From contig JAQJVL010000110.1 in assembly GCA_035578905.1 (NCBI GenBank), forward strand, positions 806,001 to 870,000: a DNA stretch of 64,000 nucleotides, given 5' to 3'. Source of the stretch: Stictocephala bisonia. Lineage: Eukaryota; Arthropoda; Insecta; Hemiptera; Membracidae. Of this stretch, positions 21,997 through 32,992 are shown piece by piece (position 1 is the stretch's first letter; each line of letters opens with the position of its first letter). A program made the translations under genes and the position numbers. The notes beneath the pieces were generated by a model, which had not been told where the DNA came from, did not search any database, and saw only the letters and a list, made by a program, of their open reading frames with translations.

Positions 21997-23390
21997 CAAA
22001 TCAAATCAAAATCTCTTTATGTATATCTGTACATATATACAGGTAAATAGTGTCATTAATAAAAAGAGACTTTTAGTAGAAAAGTGTATTTACACTGTAA
22101 GTGAATTTTATTTATAGTTTATTGTAAATAGTAGTTGTAGTTTAATGTATTGACAATTTGCTCATGTACAAATTGTATTTATGGGAAAATAAATTGAGTT
22201 ATTAATACTAAACTTATGTATGTAAAATAAAACTAAGTATAACTAAAGCCCACAAATGGTAAAAAACAACTACAGCTCACAAAACTCCTCAAGTGAATAC
22301 ACAGGATTATTAACCAAATATCCCTTTAATTTTTTTTTTCAATCTTTAAATTATTTTCAATTTTTGAAAGACTGAGTGGAAGTTTACTTAAGAATTTAAG
22401 TCCCATGTAAGTTGTTTTTTTTCTTAAAAAATTCTAACCGATGAGGTTCTAAATTAATATGATGTCTCGTATTGTAATGGTGAGTAACTATTTGTGTTGA
22501 ATTTGAATTAACTGATCTAATGTACTTAATAGTTGAATATATGTACTGGCAAAAGACAGTTAACACTCCCATATTTTTAAACTCTTCTTTGGCAGAATCT
22601 TCTGTTTTCAGCCCAGCCATTATTCGAATTGCTTTTTTTTTGTAGTTTCAATATACTGTTCAAATTGCTTTTGGATGTGGCCCCATATATACTAATTCCA
22701 TATGAAATATGTGAGTGAATTAGAGCAAAATAAATAGTTTTTAATGTTATTACGTTGCAAATTCTAGACATTCGGTAAAGTGCATAAATACCAGAGGAAA
22801 CTTTATTCAGTAGATGTTTTACGTGAATGTCCCAGCTTAAATATTCATCTATGTACAGACCTAAAAACTTTGTATTTTTTTCTTGAACCAAAATATTGTT
22901 GCATATCTTTATAGTTGGATTAAATCTAGTTTGAGATTGGCTTGTTGAAAATTCCACAAAGTTAGTTTTCTTTGAATTTATTAGTAAATTTTTATTGCTG
23001 AAGAACTCTTCCATGACTGCAAGGTTAATAAATGAAGATATTTCCAGTGACTCTTTATTTTTGTCTGACATAATTATATTAGTATCATCAGCATACAGAC
23101 AGACCGCAGCCCGTTCACCCCGTACCACCTCAGGGAGACCTCTCACACAACATAGAAATAGGAGAGGCCCTAAGATGGACCCCTGAGGACCCCATACCGA
23201 ACCGTCTGCAATGAGGATGATATGTTTTCTATAGAGTTAAACTTGTTTTGAAATTTATGCTCTATTTCTACATATTGTTTTCGTTTGTACAAGTATGATT
23301 TAAACCATGATAATTCTTTGCCTTCAATTCCAAGGCATTGTATGTTCTGAATCCGTTGACAAAGAAACGGCTTCACATATTATAAATGAG
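21997..23390 (-). mobile_element. Non-LTR retrotransposon, 5'-truncated relic (jockey/CR1-like)
   Basis: Minus-strand frames give the second half of a reverse transcriptase. ELSWFKSYLYKRKQYVEI is followed by GVLRGP, then CLYADDTNIIMSDKN with the catalytic YADD box, INSKKTNFVEFS, NTKFLGLYIDEYLSWDIHV, and a thumb/connection region with YGISIYGAT. A C-terminal block (HHYNTRHHINLEPHRL) follows. The 3' end shows short ATTTG repeats (CAAATCAAATCAAA on the plus strand at 21997-22010), typical of the simple-repeat tails of these elements. Frameshifts separate the blocks. The 5' part and the endonuclease are missing. Confidence 0.85.
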
Positions 23391-24299
23391 GATTAGAGTT
23401 AAAACAATAAATGTTAATACCAATAAATATGAAATATTTTGCTGTATTATAAGTCACTAGGCAGTTAGTTGCTGGTCTCATGGTGTTTTTAAAATTGTGT
23501 GAATTTTAAAACATCTTAAGAATGTTATTCTTTAAAACATTCAAATATTTTTGAGAATTTTTTGTAATAATTTATTAGTATTGTATCAAAGAAGCTGTAT
23601 ACAAGTACATAATTACTTAAACAGAAAAGAATCACAAGATTCTTTGACAATCACAATTACTGTCACCGAATTATTTACCGATGAATTGATTTTTCACTAT
23701 GAATTATTTCTATTCAGCAACTAATTCCCTCTGCTAATTTTATATTCATATTATGAGTTAATTACTCAAGTTCGATAAGAATTTAATTATGTTTGATATA
23801 CATGAAGAATATCAACAGATTTAATCACAACTCACCTGTTGGAATTTGTTCCTAGAATTAACAGAAGTAAAATAACAGATACACAATAAGTTTAGTAGCT
23901 GCGCAGCAGTTCTAGGCGCAATTTGCGGAAGCCGGAACTTGGAGAAAAAAAATAGCACATATTTAAATTTTCAACAACATTAAAGCCATAAAATTTACTA
24001 AACTTTATCATGTATACTTTTATCTAATAATACTTTGGTTTCTGAAATCAGATAAAAAATATGGCTTGTAGCAGTTTTTACAAGAAAGTGCACAACATTG
24101 TTTACATGTAACAGTCCAACACGTTTTTCATTTTAAATATTACACGTTGTTATTTTTAAAATAAAACAATTGAACTATCTATCTATTGATGGAATAAAGA
24201 ATAAACAGAAACTTTTGTTTTTAGAATATTTATTTGGGTTTAAATTTACAAGCGCCAGTTTGTTGTCTTGCAACATCACTACAAAGAACATAATGATTT
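23391..24299. other. Intergenic, no gene recognised
   Basis: AT-rich; nothing recognised. Confidence 0.45.
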
Positions 24300-24870
24300 A
24301 CTATTGATTTTCTCAAATGATTAAAAACCACTTTCTTGAATTGCAGCTACAGCAACTTCTATTAGCTATAAGATCCATTTCATCATTTATGTTTCTTTCA
24401 TCTGTCCCCACAAGAAGAGGTCAACAGGTCAAGAGATGTGAGGTCGTATGACTAGGCGAGGTCCACCACGTCCAATCCATTGCTGTCCATGGATATCATT
24501 ACGATAATCCTACCAGTGGCATATCGAGGATGGGCCCCCCAAATGTAATTTTTGTTGTAAAAAACAAAGTATAAAGATTACAACAACAAAAAACAATTAA
24601 TTGTAGTAAGCAATTTTTCAAGTTGAAAATAGTTGTTTCACGATTATAGAGGGTAGCCCAACTATATGAATATATCATGTATACATAATATGCAAATAAA
24701 GATAATTTGAGTTTAATTTTTAGTTTTTAATGACATATTCTTTGGATCAGTAGCCCCCCCCCTCCAACATGAACCCTGGGTATGCCCTTGAATCCTCCAA
24801 TAGGATCTCTATCATCCTGAAAGCCTCATATCCTAGTCTGGCTGTAATGGATTCATCTTCTAAGAGGTAG
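24300..24870 (-). pseudogene. mariner/IS630-type transposase relic, split by a hAT MITE
   Basis: Minus-strand reading at 24500-24395 gives QQWIGRGGPRLVIRPHIS, a stop, then PVDLFLWG. This is the WIGRGGP...LTPLDFFLWG region around the third catalytic residue in a widespread animal IS630-type transposase family. Right of the MITE, 24870-24791 gives LLEDESITARLGYEAFRMIE, plausibly the preceding segment. The two halves become contiguous if the MITE and one copy of its duplication are removed. Confidence 0.6.
24514..24790. mobile_element. hAT-type MITE, 277 bp
   Basis: Ends CAGTGGCATATCGAGG and, reading in from the right, CAAGGGCATACCCAGG. Both lead into runs of C or G (GGGCCCCCC; AGCCCCCCCCC). 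The flanking 8-bp repeat is AATCCTAC (24506-24513) versus AATCCTCC (24791-24798), one mismatch. CAG-type ends with an 8-bp duplication are typical of hAT. Confidence 0.78.
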
Positions 24871-25611
24871 AATAATTTTTTAAATAATTATATATTCAAA
24901 GAAGCAAACACAATAGATTCAACAATAATATGTATATACAGCATAACAATAGTAATGTTAATTACATAGTCATATTAACATTGAATAGCATTATATAAAT
25001 AGCTGTACAATGCTATTTATAAAAATATTGCAAATCCAAGGTAATTTGGTTGCATCTTCTTACTAGCAATTTTGATTCCCTCTTCTTAAAGCCTCAGGTG
25101 TCCAGAATGCAAATTATTATTAATATTTATTTGACTACTCTTGTTTGTTAATTTTGTTCTTGTCTTCTTCAGTACTTAATTTTGTCCATACTGTACAATT
25201 CCTCGATACAATATAAAACGTCATCAACTAAGTATTTTCTACTCTATTAATTTGTTATTGTTTGATATATCAGATAAAAATCTAAAAAATTTGTATCACT
25301 ATGTATGTTTCTCAGTACAAATTTAGATTATGATGCGTGAGTACGATATGAATTTTATTTCGTAATATATTTGAAAATCATCACTAATTTCTATTGGGAG
25401 TTTTCTTGATGAATAAAATTGTATCCTAAATGTATCGTCCATAAACTGCTAGAATTTTCATATTTTTAATAAATGTTAGCGGATTTATCATATTTTAATT
25501 TATTAATAATGATTCTTATGGTTTTCTTTGTAGCTTAAGGACTTGATCTAGATTCTGTTGATTAGCTAAGTCATTTTAGCAAATGTCATATGAAATATGT
25601 GAATGTATATG
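24871..25611. other. Intergenic, no gene recognised
   Basis: AT-rich; nothing recognised. Confidence 0.45.
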
Positions 25612-26617
25612 TAAGGCGGAAGTGAAAAGGGACCTCTTGTCGGCAATTATCGATTTTGAATTATTGGTACTTTTAAATTAAGCATAAGAACAAGTTGGTG
25701 TAAATTTCACGTCCCTACGATTTTTTTCCTTTCAGTAATTAACTTTTTAAGTTTCAAAAATTGTAAGTGGTATTTTGAGAAAAACAGGTTTAAAAGCTTT
25801 AAACTCGCATAGAACCCACATTTTTCATATTTAAGAAATATATCAAAACAAAGCTAAACGCTTCCTTTTTCAGAATAACAGTTGTAGTTGTTTAAAACAC
25901 CAGCAGAATTCATTAAAACTTGGTTTTTACAAAGTAATGTAACACAAAACTAAAAATTTGATAAGGGACCTCTTGTCGGCCCCATGTTATTTCCCATAAC
26001 AACAAGAGGTCCCTTTTCTTAGACAGGACATTAGTTGCTTTTAAAAACGTTTTTATTAATTTTATTTAGTCTAAATTATTTTTAATAGAATCTTATCAAT
26101 ATCAAATAAAACTGCAAGTCATTCTAGTTGAGTAAAATTCTAAAAGTGATGCAGTTACAGCTGATTGGTAGTGAAACAGCTGTTTCAAATGCAGCCAATA
26201 CTGCTTAAGGTACCTGTTGTCGCGATGGTTTTAAACACAAGAGAAACTGTCCTGCATTTAGGCAACATTTGCTGCAGTTCTCTAAACCTACGCTAGAAGT
26301 CAGGGGAGGCTAGTTTTTAAAGTAATGTTTCTTTTCTAATGTGTTTTTGAAAAGGGACCTCTTGTCGGGCCTGTTATTTTGCTATAACGACAAGAGGTCC
26401 CTTTTCTTAGACCAAACACCGACATCTAAATAAATGTTATTCAATGTTTTTATGCTTCGAATGGACTTTTTAACTAATACAGGCCTGTTCTATATAAACC
26501 AGAGTTTGATTATCAATGAAAAACCGAATATCGATCGTTTTGACCAAAATCGGTAGTTTCGTGAATACTGAACATTTTGCTTTGCCGACAAGGGGTCCCT
26601 TTTCACTTTCCACCTCA
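25612..26617. mobile_element. Inverted-repeat element with internal hairpins (about 1 kb)
   Basis: Outer ends: TAAGGCGGAAGTGAAAAGGG and, reading in from the right, TGAGGTGGAAAGTGAAAAGG, both continuing with GACC(T/C)CTTGTCGG. Inside are two homologous hairpins (about 25966-26026 and 26348-26412). Each is AAGGGACCTCTTGTCGG, a short loop containing TGTTATTT, then the inverse ACAAGAGGTCCCTTTT and the same TCTTAGAC tail. The core 17-mer thus occurs six times, in the order L, L-R, L-R, R. No coding capacity and no clear target duplication. Confidence 0.7.
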
Positions 26618-27240
26618 CATGTATGCATAATAAATTGATATTACATAAAAATGACATTCTACAAAGTGCATATATTTCTGAATTTATTTAAGTAATTAAT
26701 ATTTGATTTGTATTGGTCAGAAGTTCAATTTTGGTTCACGTTTAAATGAAAGAAATTTGTGCTGTTTTGTTTGTCATTATATTAATTATTATATTATTTG
26801 GTAAGCTTATCTGATTGTTTAGTATTGTTTTAAAAGATAATTTTTAGTATTTAAAGTTATACATATAATGCCTTGATTATTAATCTATTTTGTAAGTAAT
26901 AACCCAAAAAGTGTACTAATGTTGTTATACATTTATCAAAAGCACTAAAAAAAAAACTTATTTACAATAAACTTACTAAACTGAAAAAATTCCAAATCTG
27001 TCAGGTAGACAGACAGAAATTGTGGAATTGGGAAATTCTGTCTTGTCCGCTGGTGCTTGCCACATTTGTTTATAACACACAGTGCTTTATCACAAGAGGG
27101 GTAAATATTCAAGCTATCTTGCTTGTTTTACAATTAGAGATAATGCAATAAAATTAGAGGTACAGCATCACCATAAATCAACTTTATGAAGTAATTAACA
27201 GTTTTCTGTCTTATTAGTAAAGACAGAAAGTAAAGATAGA
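26618..27240. other. Intergenic, no gene recognised
   Basis: AT-rich; nothing recognised. Confidence 0.45.
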
Positions 27241-27652
27241 TTGACCCACACCCTCTCATATACACACAGTGGTATTGACCCACCCCACCTGCGATTTCGT
27301 ATATGTGCAATAGTATTGACCAACCTGCCCTCTCATATACATGCAGTGGTATTGACTCACCCGCTTTCTATTACATGTGCAGTAGTATTGACCCACCTGC
27401 CCTCTCATACACATGCAGTGTTATTGACCCACCCACCCACTTATACACGTACAGTGGTTTTGACCCTGTACACTTGCCCTCTCATACATGTGCAGTAGTA
27501 TTGACCCACCCACTCTCTTATACATGTTCAGAGGTATTGACCAACCCACCCTCCTATACACGTTCAGTGGTATTTACCCACCCACCCTCTCATACATGTA
27601 CAGTGGTACTAACCCACCTGCCATTTAATACACGTGCAGTGATATTGATACT
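27241..27652 (+). repeat. Minisatellite array, 36-bp unit, about 11 units
   Basis: Units run like CAGTGGTATTGACTCACCCG then CTTTCTATTACATGTG (36 bases), with substitutions and some length changes. Because 36 is 12 codons, long open frames with THPPxHTxxVVL-type repeats appear. These are not genes. The orientation is opposite to the array at 27992. Confidence 0.9.
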
Positions 27653-27991
27653 TAACGACACTTGGGTTTCATGTATATGCAACGGTAGTTATTTATTAGT
27701 TCAAGTTAATATAATTCACTTCAAATTTATTGTGTGAGAAATCTCATAAACTACTGTGAAAAAGGTTAATGTTTTACTAATAATAAAAAATGAAGAGATG
27801 CGAGAGCTTTAAACCAGTTACTGATTACTTCTTCTGATTTAAAGCAAAAGGGGTTCTACAATCCTAAGCCAAAGTTTGTTTGTCATCACTTGAAATACAC
27901 CTAGTAAATTTTTAACAAGCATCTTGAATCTTTGCATATTTTAATATCATTAAGTTATCTTCATGTTCATAACATTCTGAAGTATACAAGG
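27653..27991. other. Spacer between two inverted minisatellite arrays
   Basis: About 340 bp of AT-rich unique-looking sequence; it would be the loop if the flanking arrays paired. Confidence 0.5.
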
Positions 27992-28327
27992 AACATTCTG
28001 TACGTGTATGGGTGGGTGAATATCACTGTACGTGAATGTGTGGGCAGGTAGGTCAATGCCACTGTACATGTATGGGTGGGCGATTGGGTCAATAACACTG
28101 TACGTGTATGGGTGGGTCAATACCACTATACGTGTATGGGTGGGCAGGTTAGTTAATACCACTGTACTTGTATGGGTGGGCGGTTGGGTCAATAACACTG
28201 TACTTGAATGAGTGGGCAGGTAGGTCAATACCACTGTAAGTGTATGGGTGGTCAATGCCACTTTACGTGTATGGGTGGGCGGTTGGGTCAATAACACTGT
28301 ACATGTATGGATGGGTAGGTGAATCAA
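27992..28327 (-). repeat. Minisatellite array, 36-bp family, inverted relative to 27241
   Basis: About nine units of CACTGTACGTGTATGGGTGG plus GCGGTTGGGTCAATAA. The unit sequence is the reverse complement of the array at 27241-27652. Open frames across it are artefacts of the 12-codon period. Confidence 0.9.
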
Positions 28328-28406
28328 TGTAAGGAAACTTACAATAATTGAAGAGTTACTGTAATTTTTCTGATACAATATAAGCTTTTACCTGGAAAGC
28401 CGTCAG

Positions 28407-28573
28407 GTAAATGCTTTGTTGCTGTTTTTGGGATCCAGCCTGTCGAACCTGGTGTAATATTAAGCAGAGATAAAGAAGAGTTATTTGATTGGATACATAT
28501 AGGCAACGAAGAAGCTGACTTTAAGTTTCACAATAAAGAACTAGTGAATTACATTGACAAGACTTTCCTTTAA
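28407..28573 (+). CDS. Possible last coding exon of an unidentified gene
   Basis: After an AG acceptor candidate at 28405-28406 an open frame reads KCFVAVFGIQPVEPGV, then RDKEELFDWIHIGNEEAD and NKELVNYIDKTFL, stopping at TAA 28571-28573. The composition is protein-like (mixed, acidic/hydrophobic), unlike the surrounding AT-rich noise. A second acceptor candidate (GGGATCCAG, ending 28438) would shorten it. I do not recognise the family. No upstream exon was found and no AATAAA lies just after it. It could be a chance frame or part of a transposon. Confidence 0.35.
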
Positions 28574-28832
28574 AACTAATAATCCATTTTATGAATGGAA
28601 ATACTTGTCATTATTATTATTGATCCATAGTTACAGTGATTGTGATTATTTATTGTAATTCATGCAACAGAGATTAATCTATTCTATGTTTACTTATTTA
28701 TACCAATCAAATTTACTCTCAAAAACAAGAATTTTACAAATACAAGAAATGAATTTACTCTCCACATACACTATACATAATGTGTGGGGAGGAGTCGCTC
28801 AGTAAGCTTTGCATAGCTAAATTCTTATAATA

Positions 28833-29372
28833 AACTAGCTGTACCCGCCCGCTTCGCCGGTCATAATATTGAGTTTTGATTGTATCATTGAAATGTGCAG
28901 CAACCTTTCAGTTTACACAATATCCAATTTAAACAGCTGATGTTTTGTGTAGTTTACTACTGTACTCAATTATTTTTAATTTTGAAAGTTTTGCCTACCA
29001 CAATTTTATTATATTTGTTTTTATTTAACAGATGTTAATCAAATAAATCAATCAATTAATATAGCTTCACAAGAAATCAAAACATAAAAATATAAAAAGT
29101 ATAATTTTGACATATTTAAAACCCACAGCTGATATTCTTTTTATATTTGACTTATTATACCTTCATGCATCCTGCTATTTGATTAACATCGAAACTTTAG
29201 AAGTCCAAGGGATGGAGCCCTGAGGGATTAAAGAAACGGGAATAGGACAGAAACCTTCCCTGGGGTATATAGAACAACTTCCCCAAGTTTCATGGCGATT
29301 GGCTGGACGGTTTGGTAGCGCATAAAGGATAGACAGACAAACAAACATACATTGGATTTTATATATATAGAT
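28833..29372. repeat. Dispersed repeat, copy 1 (ACTAGCTGTACCCGCC family)
   Basis: Starts near AACTAGCTGTACCCGCC with CTTCGCCGGTCATAATATTG and ends near GACAGACAAACAAACATACA followed by an AT tract. The first half is clearly homologous to 31945-32345. Units with this start and this GACAGACAAACATACA end are common in arthropod genomes and behave like SINE or LINE 3' ends. I do not assign a class. Confidence 0.6.
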
Positions 29373-29736
29373 TAATAACAACTATAAAATGAGATGAAAA
29401 ATAAGTGAGTAAAAATGTAGTCTGAAAATAAACATATGATTAACAAGATTATAAACAAACAAAAATAAATATAATAGTGATCTTTATTGCTGTAGACAAT
29501 ATTTACATTGTATTGCATGAGTCATTAATTAATAAGGTGGCACTCTCATTCATTCAACTCTCAAACTTACATCAGTTCAACACATAATCTGGAGAAATAG
29601 TGTCAGCCTTAATATATGAAATTTAGTGGCCCCAGCGGTAAGTTAGGAACTTGCAACTAAGTAGAATGCTTTGCACACACAGTGTTTTAACATTTGTGAC
29701 AAAGGGTTAGCAATTTGCACACACTGACCTCTATTT
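29373..29736. other. Intergenic, no gene recognised
   Basis: AT-rich; nothing recognised. Confidence 0.45.
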
Positions 29737-30110
29737 GTGAAGTATAATGTTAGCTATTTCAGTGATAGACCACGAACCCAATATATATATATCCAACTTT
29801 TGCGAGAAAGTTACGTACTGGACACAGTCAAAAGCTTTAAAGAGATCAAGGAAAACACTAAAGTTCATTCCCGTCTTTCCAATCCCTCCATGATTTCCTC
29901 AACAAGACTGTTTGTTAACAGCAACAATCAAATTAGTTTTGACTAATAATTTCAAATTCATTTAGGAAATTAATTAATCCGACAGCAAAAAGTGTTTCAA
30001 TTACAGAATACCGGGAGTATAGAAATTGGACGATAATTGCTTGTAATTAGAGGGTCGTCCTTATGAAAATTGGTGTGATTACAAATTTAAAATTACCAGG
30101 TTCACCATAG
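29737..30110 (-). pseudogene. Non-LTR reverse transcriptase fragment
   Basis: Minus-strand frames give VITPIF followed, after a shift, by SNYRPISILPVF in degenerate form near 30060-30000, then INQFLNEFEIISQN and, near 29840, a FLDLFKAFDCVQ-like block. This is the order of the N-terminal fingers and first catalytic Asp in jockey/CR1-type reverse transcriptases. Many frameshifts. Confidence 0.6.
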
Positions 30111-31944
30111 GAAAAAATAAGATAAATGATAAAGACGACTAGTGAAAAGTTGGTGGGTGTGAGGTTATAATTTGGTGAAACTCTGTATGTGTGTGTGTGT
30201 GTGGGGGGGGGGGGGGTTGGTGGTGTAATGTTGTAATATAGGGTTACTTAATCAGTAACTCTTCAGCCTCCCGGTCAATAAGGCACTTCATCACCATTTT
30301 TTTTTTACAGCAACATTGTCAGAGTCACACACATCAGTCAGAGCTTTCTCAAGAGAAAGATTCAGGAATAGCCAACTGCCCAAATAAAGCTATGCATCTG
30401 CTGAAATGAGTGAGTAACTCGAGGTGTTTATATATTGTATTGTAGTCCGATTCTGGTTGAGTAATTGTGTTAAATTTTGGACAGTAAAAACTATTTTTTT
30501 TTTTTAATAGCTGCATTACATAAACAGGGAATTCCAAAAATAGAATTTTAGGACGTTTTATTATTTTTTCAACAGAATTTTAATTATTTATCTCTGGGTG
30601 ACACCAGGAGGCTGTAGTATCGGAGAGAAGGTACCACTCCATGTCAAAATGCCATATTCTAACACTGACAGCACGTGGGCGAAATAATCAGTCCTGTATA
30701 ACCTGACAGCTGCATGAAAGATTTTGTGATTTAAACAGCAGAATACCATTGAGCATGTTTTTAACAATGCCTATAAGTTACAGGGAGGGCATTCTTACAA
30801 GCGTACTCCAGCAATCTGGAGATCATAAATTAGAATGGTCATGCATAAGCGTGAAACACTTAGAAATACTATCCAAAGAATAATTTTATGTTAGGTTAAA
30901 GGGCACTAGGCCAGGAATTAGTGTATTGGAGAGATAGGACATCAGAAAACTTATCTTAGAAGACAAGTTCACTAACACCAGAGTAGTAGTAACATACACA
31001 AAATAAACACAATCACACAAATGTTCAATGCCATTGGCATTTTCTTAGGTGAGTAGAGAGAGAGAGGGACCATTACTCACCTGTAGAAAGTCTCAACAGT
31101 AGTATATCTCTCCAATATACTAATATCCAAATTGATATTTATGATTAATTAGTGAGTCTGCATGGAGAAAATCAATAGAAACAGCTTTTAATTTCAGTTA
31201 CCTAATGATAAAATAAATAAATTTTTTCACTGAATATTTTCATTTTTTTGTTACAGACATTCAAATCAATAACAATTAAAAATAAAGCTACTTTTGTAAG
31301 AAAAACTGAATGACGTACGTACAAGACCAAAATTTCTGTAACATAACTTTGCTTCAAGATAAATAATTATAAGGATAAAACACTGACTTAAGATTTATTT
31401 TAATGGTAGTTTTTGTTATATCACTCACTTGTCAGGTACAATAGTGTAAAAGAATAAAGTAGCCAATAATACAATAATGCATATGTATATTAGCCCAGTG
31501 GCTGAGTGGTGCACTACTCACCTTAACAACTTCAGTTACCAGTTCCGACTGCTGGAAGCTACAAATTCAGTATCAATTCTTGTAACAAATGCTAAAAGCA
31601 ACAGCAAAGAGGCCTGATATAATAATCACAGATTTACAAGTTAAGTCTTATGGTCATTATGAGCGTTTCTTTTTACCATGTTGATCACATAAAGCATATT
31701 TGACTTTATTGGTCTAGATAATTTATCTATTTGCTTAAACATTAATCTCTGTGAGTCATTATCTCACATCGATTTGTACTTTCAACTTCTCAGTTTTATT
31801 GTCTGTATATGTCCCTATTATGAATTTGTTAGAATAACTATTGTGCTTCTTCCAGACCTTTCTTTTATAGGTTGAACAATTAGTTTGACTGCACGGTAGT
31901 GGCAGTTGGACATTGGTGAGGAGTGAAGAGGGGGCTCTTTTATG
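30111..31944. other. Intergenic, no gene recognised
   Basis: Contains a (TG)n run at 30188-30202 joined to 14 Gs (30203-30216). TGGCTGAGTGG near 31500 resembles a pol III A box but lacks a convincing tRNA fold. Nothing else recognised. Confidence 0.45.
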
Positions 31945-32345
31945 CCCCCTCCAGCTGTTTCCGCTCACTTCGCCGGTCATAATATTGAGTTTGATTATAT
32001 AATCAAAATGTGCAGCAAGCTTTCAATTTACACTGTATTCGATTTAGAACAGCTGATTTTATTTTAATTTACAACGGTTCTCAATTATTTTTAATTTTAA
32101 AAGTTTAGCTTACCACAATTTTATTCAATTTGTTTTTATTTAACAACTGTTAATCAAATAAATCAATCAGTTAATATAGCTCCATAAGAATACCATGAGA
32201 ATTTTGAAGGCCAGTCGGACTGATTCCTGAAGTCGGAGAGGAAAATACTTTCTCCGTGAGCCTCTAGGGGCCAAGATAAACCTATGTACAAAATTTCAAG
32301 TCAATCGGACGTACAGTTTTGGAGAAATAGTGATGAGTAATACAA
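31945..32345. repeat. Dispersed repeat, copy 2 (same family as 28833)
   Basis: From CACTTCGCCGGTCATAATAT onward it follows copy 1 closely (AATGTGCAGCAA, ACCACAATTTTATT, TTAATCAAATAAATCAATCA). The 3' half differs: it contains AATTTCAAGTCAATCGGACG and ends near GGAGAAATAGTGATGAG. Confidence 0.6.
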
Positions 32346-32726
32346 CTATTATGATTACACACACTAAATATTACACACAGGTTGCTTACTATTCAGCCCA
32401 ATTATAGAAGCATCACTGCTACATGCCCAACTTACTGTTCAATCTGTACATCTCTAATTATCCAGAGTGTAGCTGTCACTTTACTTTCTGTATGTGTGAG
32501 GGCTTCTTTGGTGGTCATCTTTGTAAGGTTAGGAAAACATGACCATAAAATTTTAATCCTCTCTTTCTATATAACTGTATTATAGGAGTTTTCTTTATTA
32601 ATGTTCTGTTTGTAAAATTTACTACTTTTATTAAAACAATTTAAATACTTTTTTGTTTTTTTAATAAAATAAATCATTTTCCAGAAACTGTTTTTTTTTG
32701 TTGTTCCAGAAAAATTGTCTTTGTAG
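32346..32726. other. Possible intron, no gene recognised
   Basis: AT-rich; ends in a pyrimidine-rich stretch and TTTGTAG, a possible acceptor for the frame at 32727. Confidence 0.4.
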
Positions 32727-32960
32727 AGTGAGCATATCAAGGAGTTCATAAAACTTTGGTATGGACATTTGAAGTACCTAGACATTTCTCATCATCCTTC
32801 AGAAGGCCAGGGTAGGTTTAGTCCGGTACAGTGTGTGGAGAAAGTGCAGAGCTGGGTTCGGCAGTGGTATTGCGCCATCAAGAAGGTTATAATAAATTTG
32901 CCAGGAGGAAATCCTGATTATAACACAACTCTCTGTCAAACATATTTCTATACTCATTAA
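32727..32960 (+). CDS. Possible last coding exon of an unidentified gene
   Basis: After the acceptor candidate CTTTGTAG an in-frame 77-codon segment reads SEHIKEFIKLWYGHLKYLD, then GRFSPVQCVEKVQSWVRQWY, then INLPGGNPDYNTTLCQTYFY and ends at TAA 32958-32960. AATAAA follows at 32987-32992, as at a real gene end. The amino-acid make-up looks like a genuine protein (Trp, Cys, Tyr, Gly-Gly-Asn-Pro). I do not recognise the family and found no upstream exon. It may or may not belong with the frame at 28407, which has its own stop. Confidence 0.45.
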   Translation, partial: SEHIKEFIKLWYGHLKYLDISHHPSEGQGRFSPVQCVEKVQSWVRQWYCAIKKVIINLPGGNPDYNTTLCQTYFYTH

Positions 32961-32986
32961 CACTTACCACATACGCTGATTTTGTA

Positions 32987-32992
32987 ATAAAA
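32987..32992 (+). terminator. Candidate poly(A) signal
   Basis: AATAAA 26 bases after the stop of the possible terminal exon at 32727-32960. Confidence 0.4.

Noticed and set aside
27241..28378. Open frames of 85-144 codons with THPPSHT-like repeats
   Set aside because: Same minisatellite artefact in the two inverted arrays.
31495..31570. tRNA-like start (TGGCTGAGTGG A-box match)
   Set aside because: No good B box or cloverleaf could be drawn; at most a tRNA-derived SINE head.
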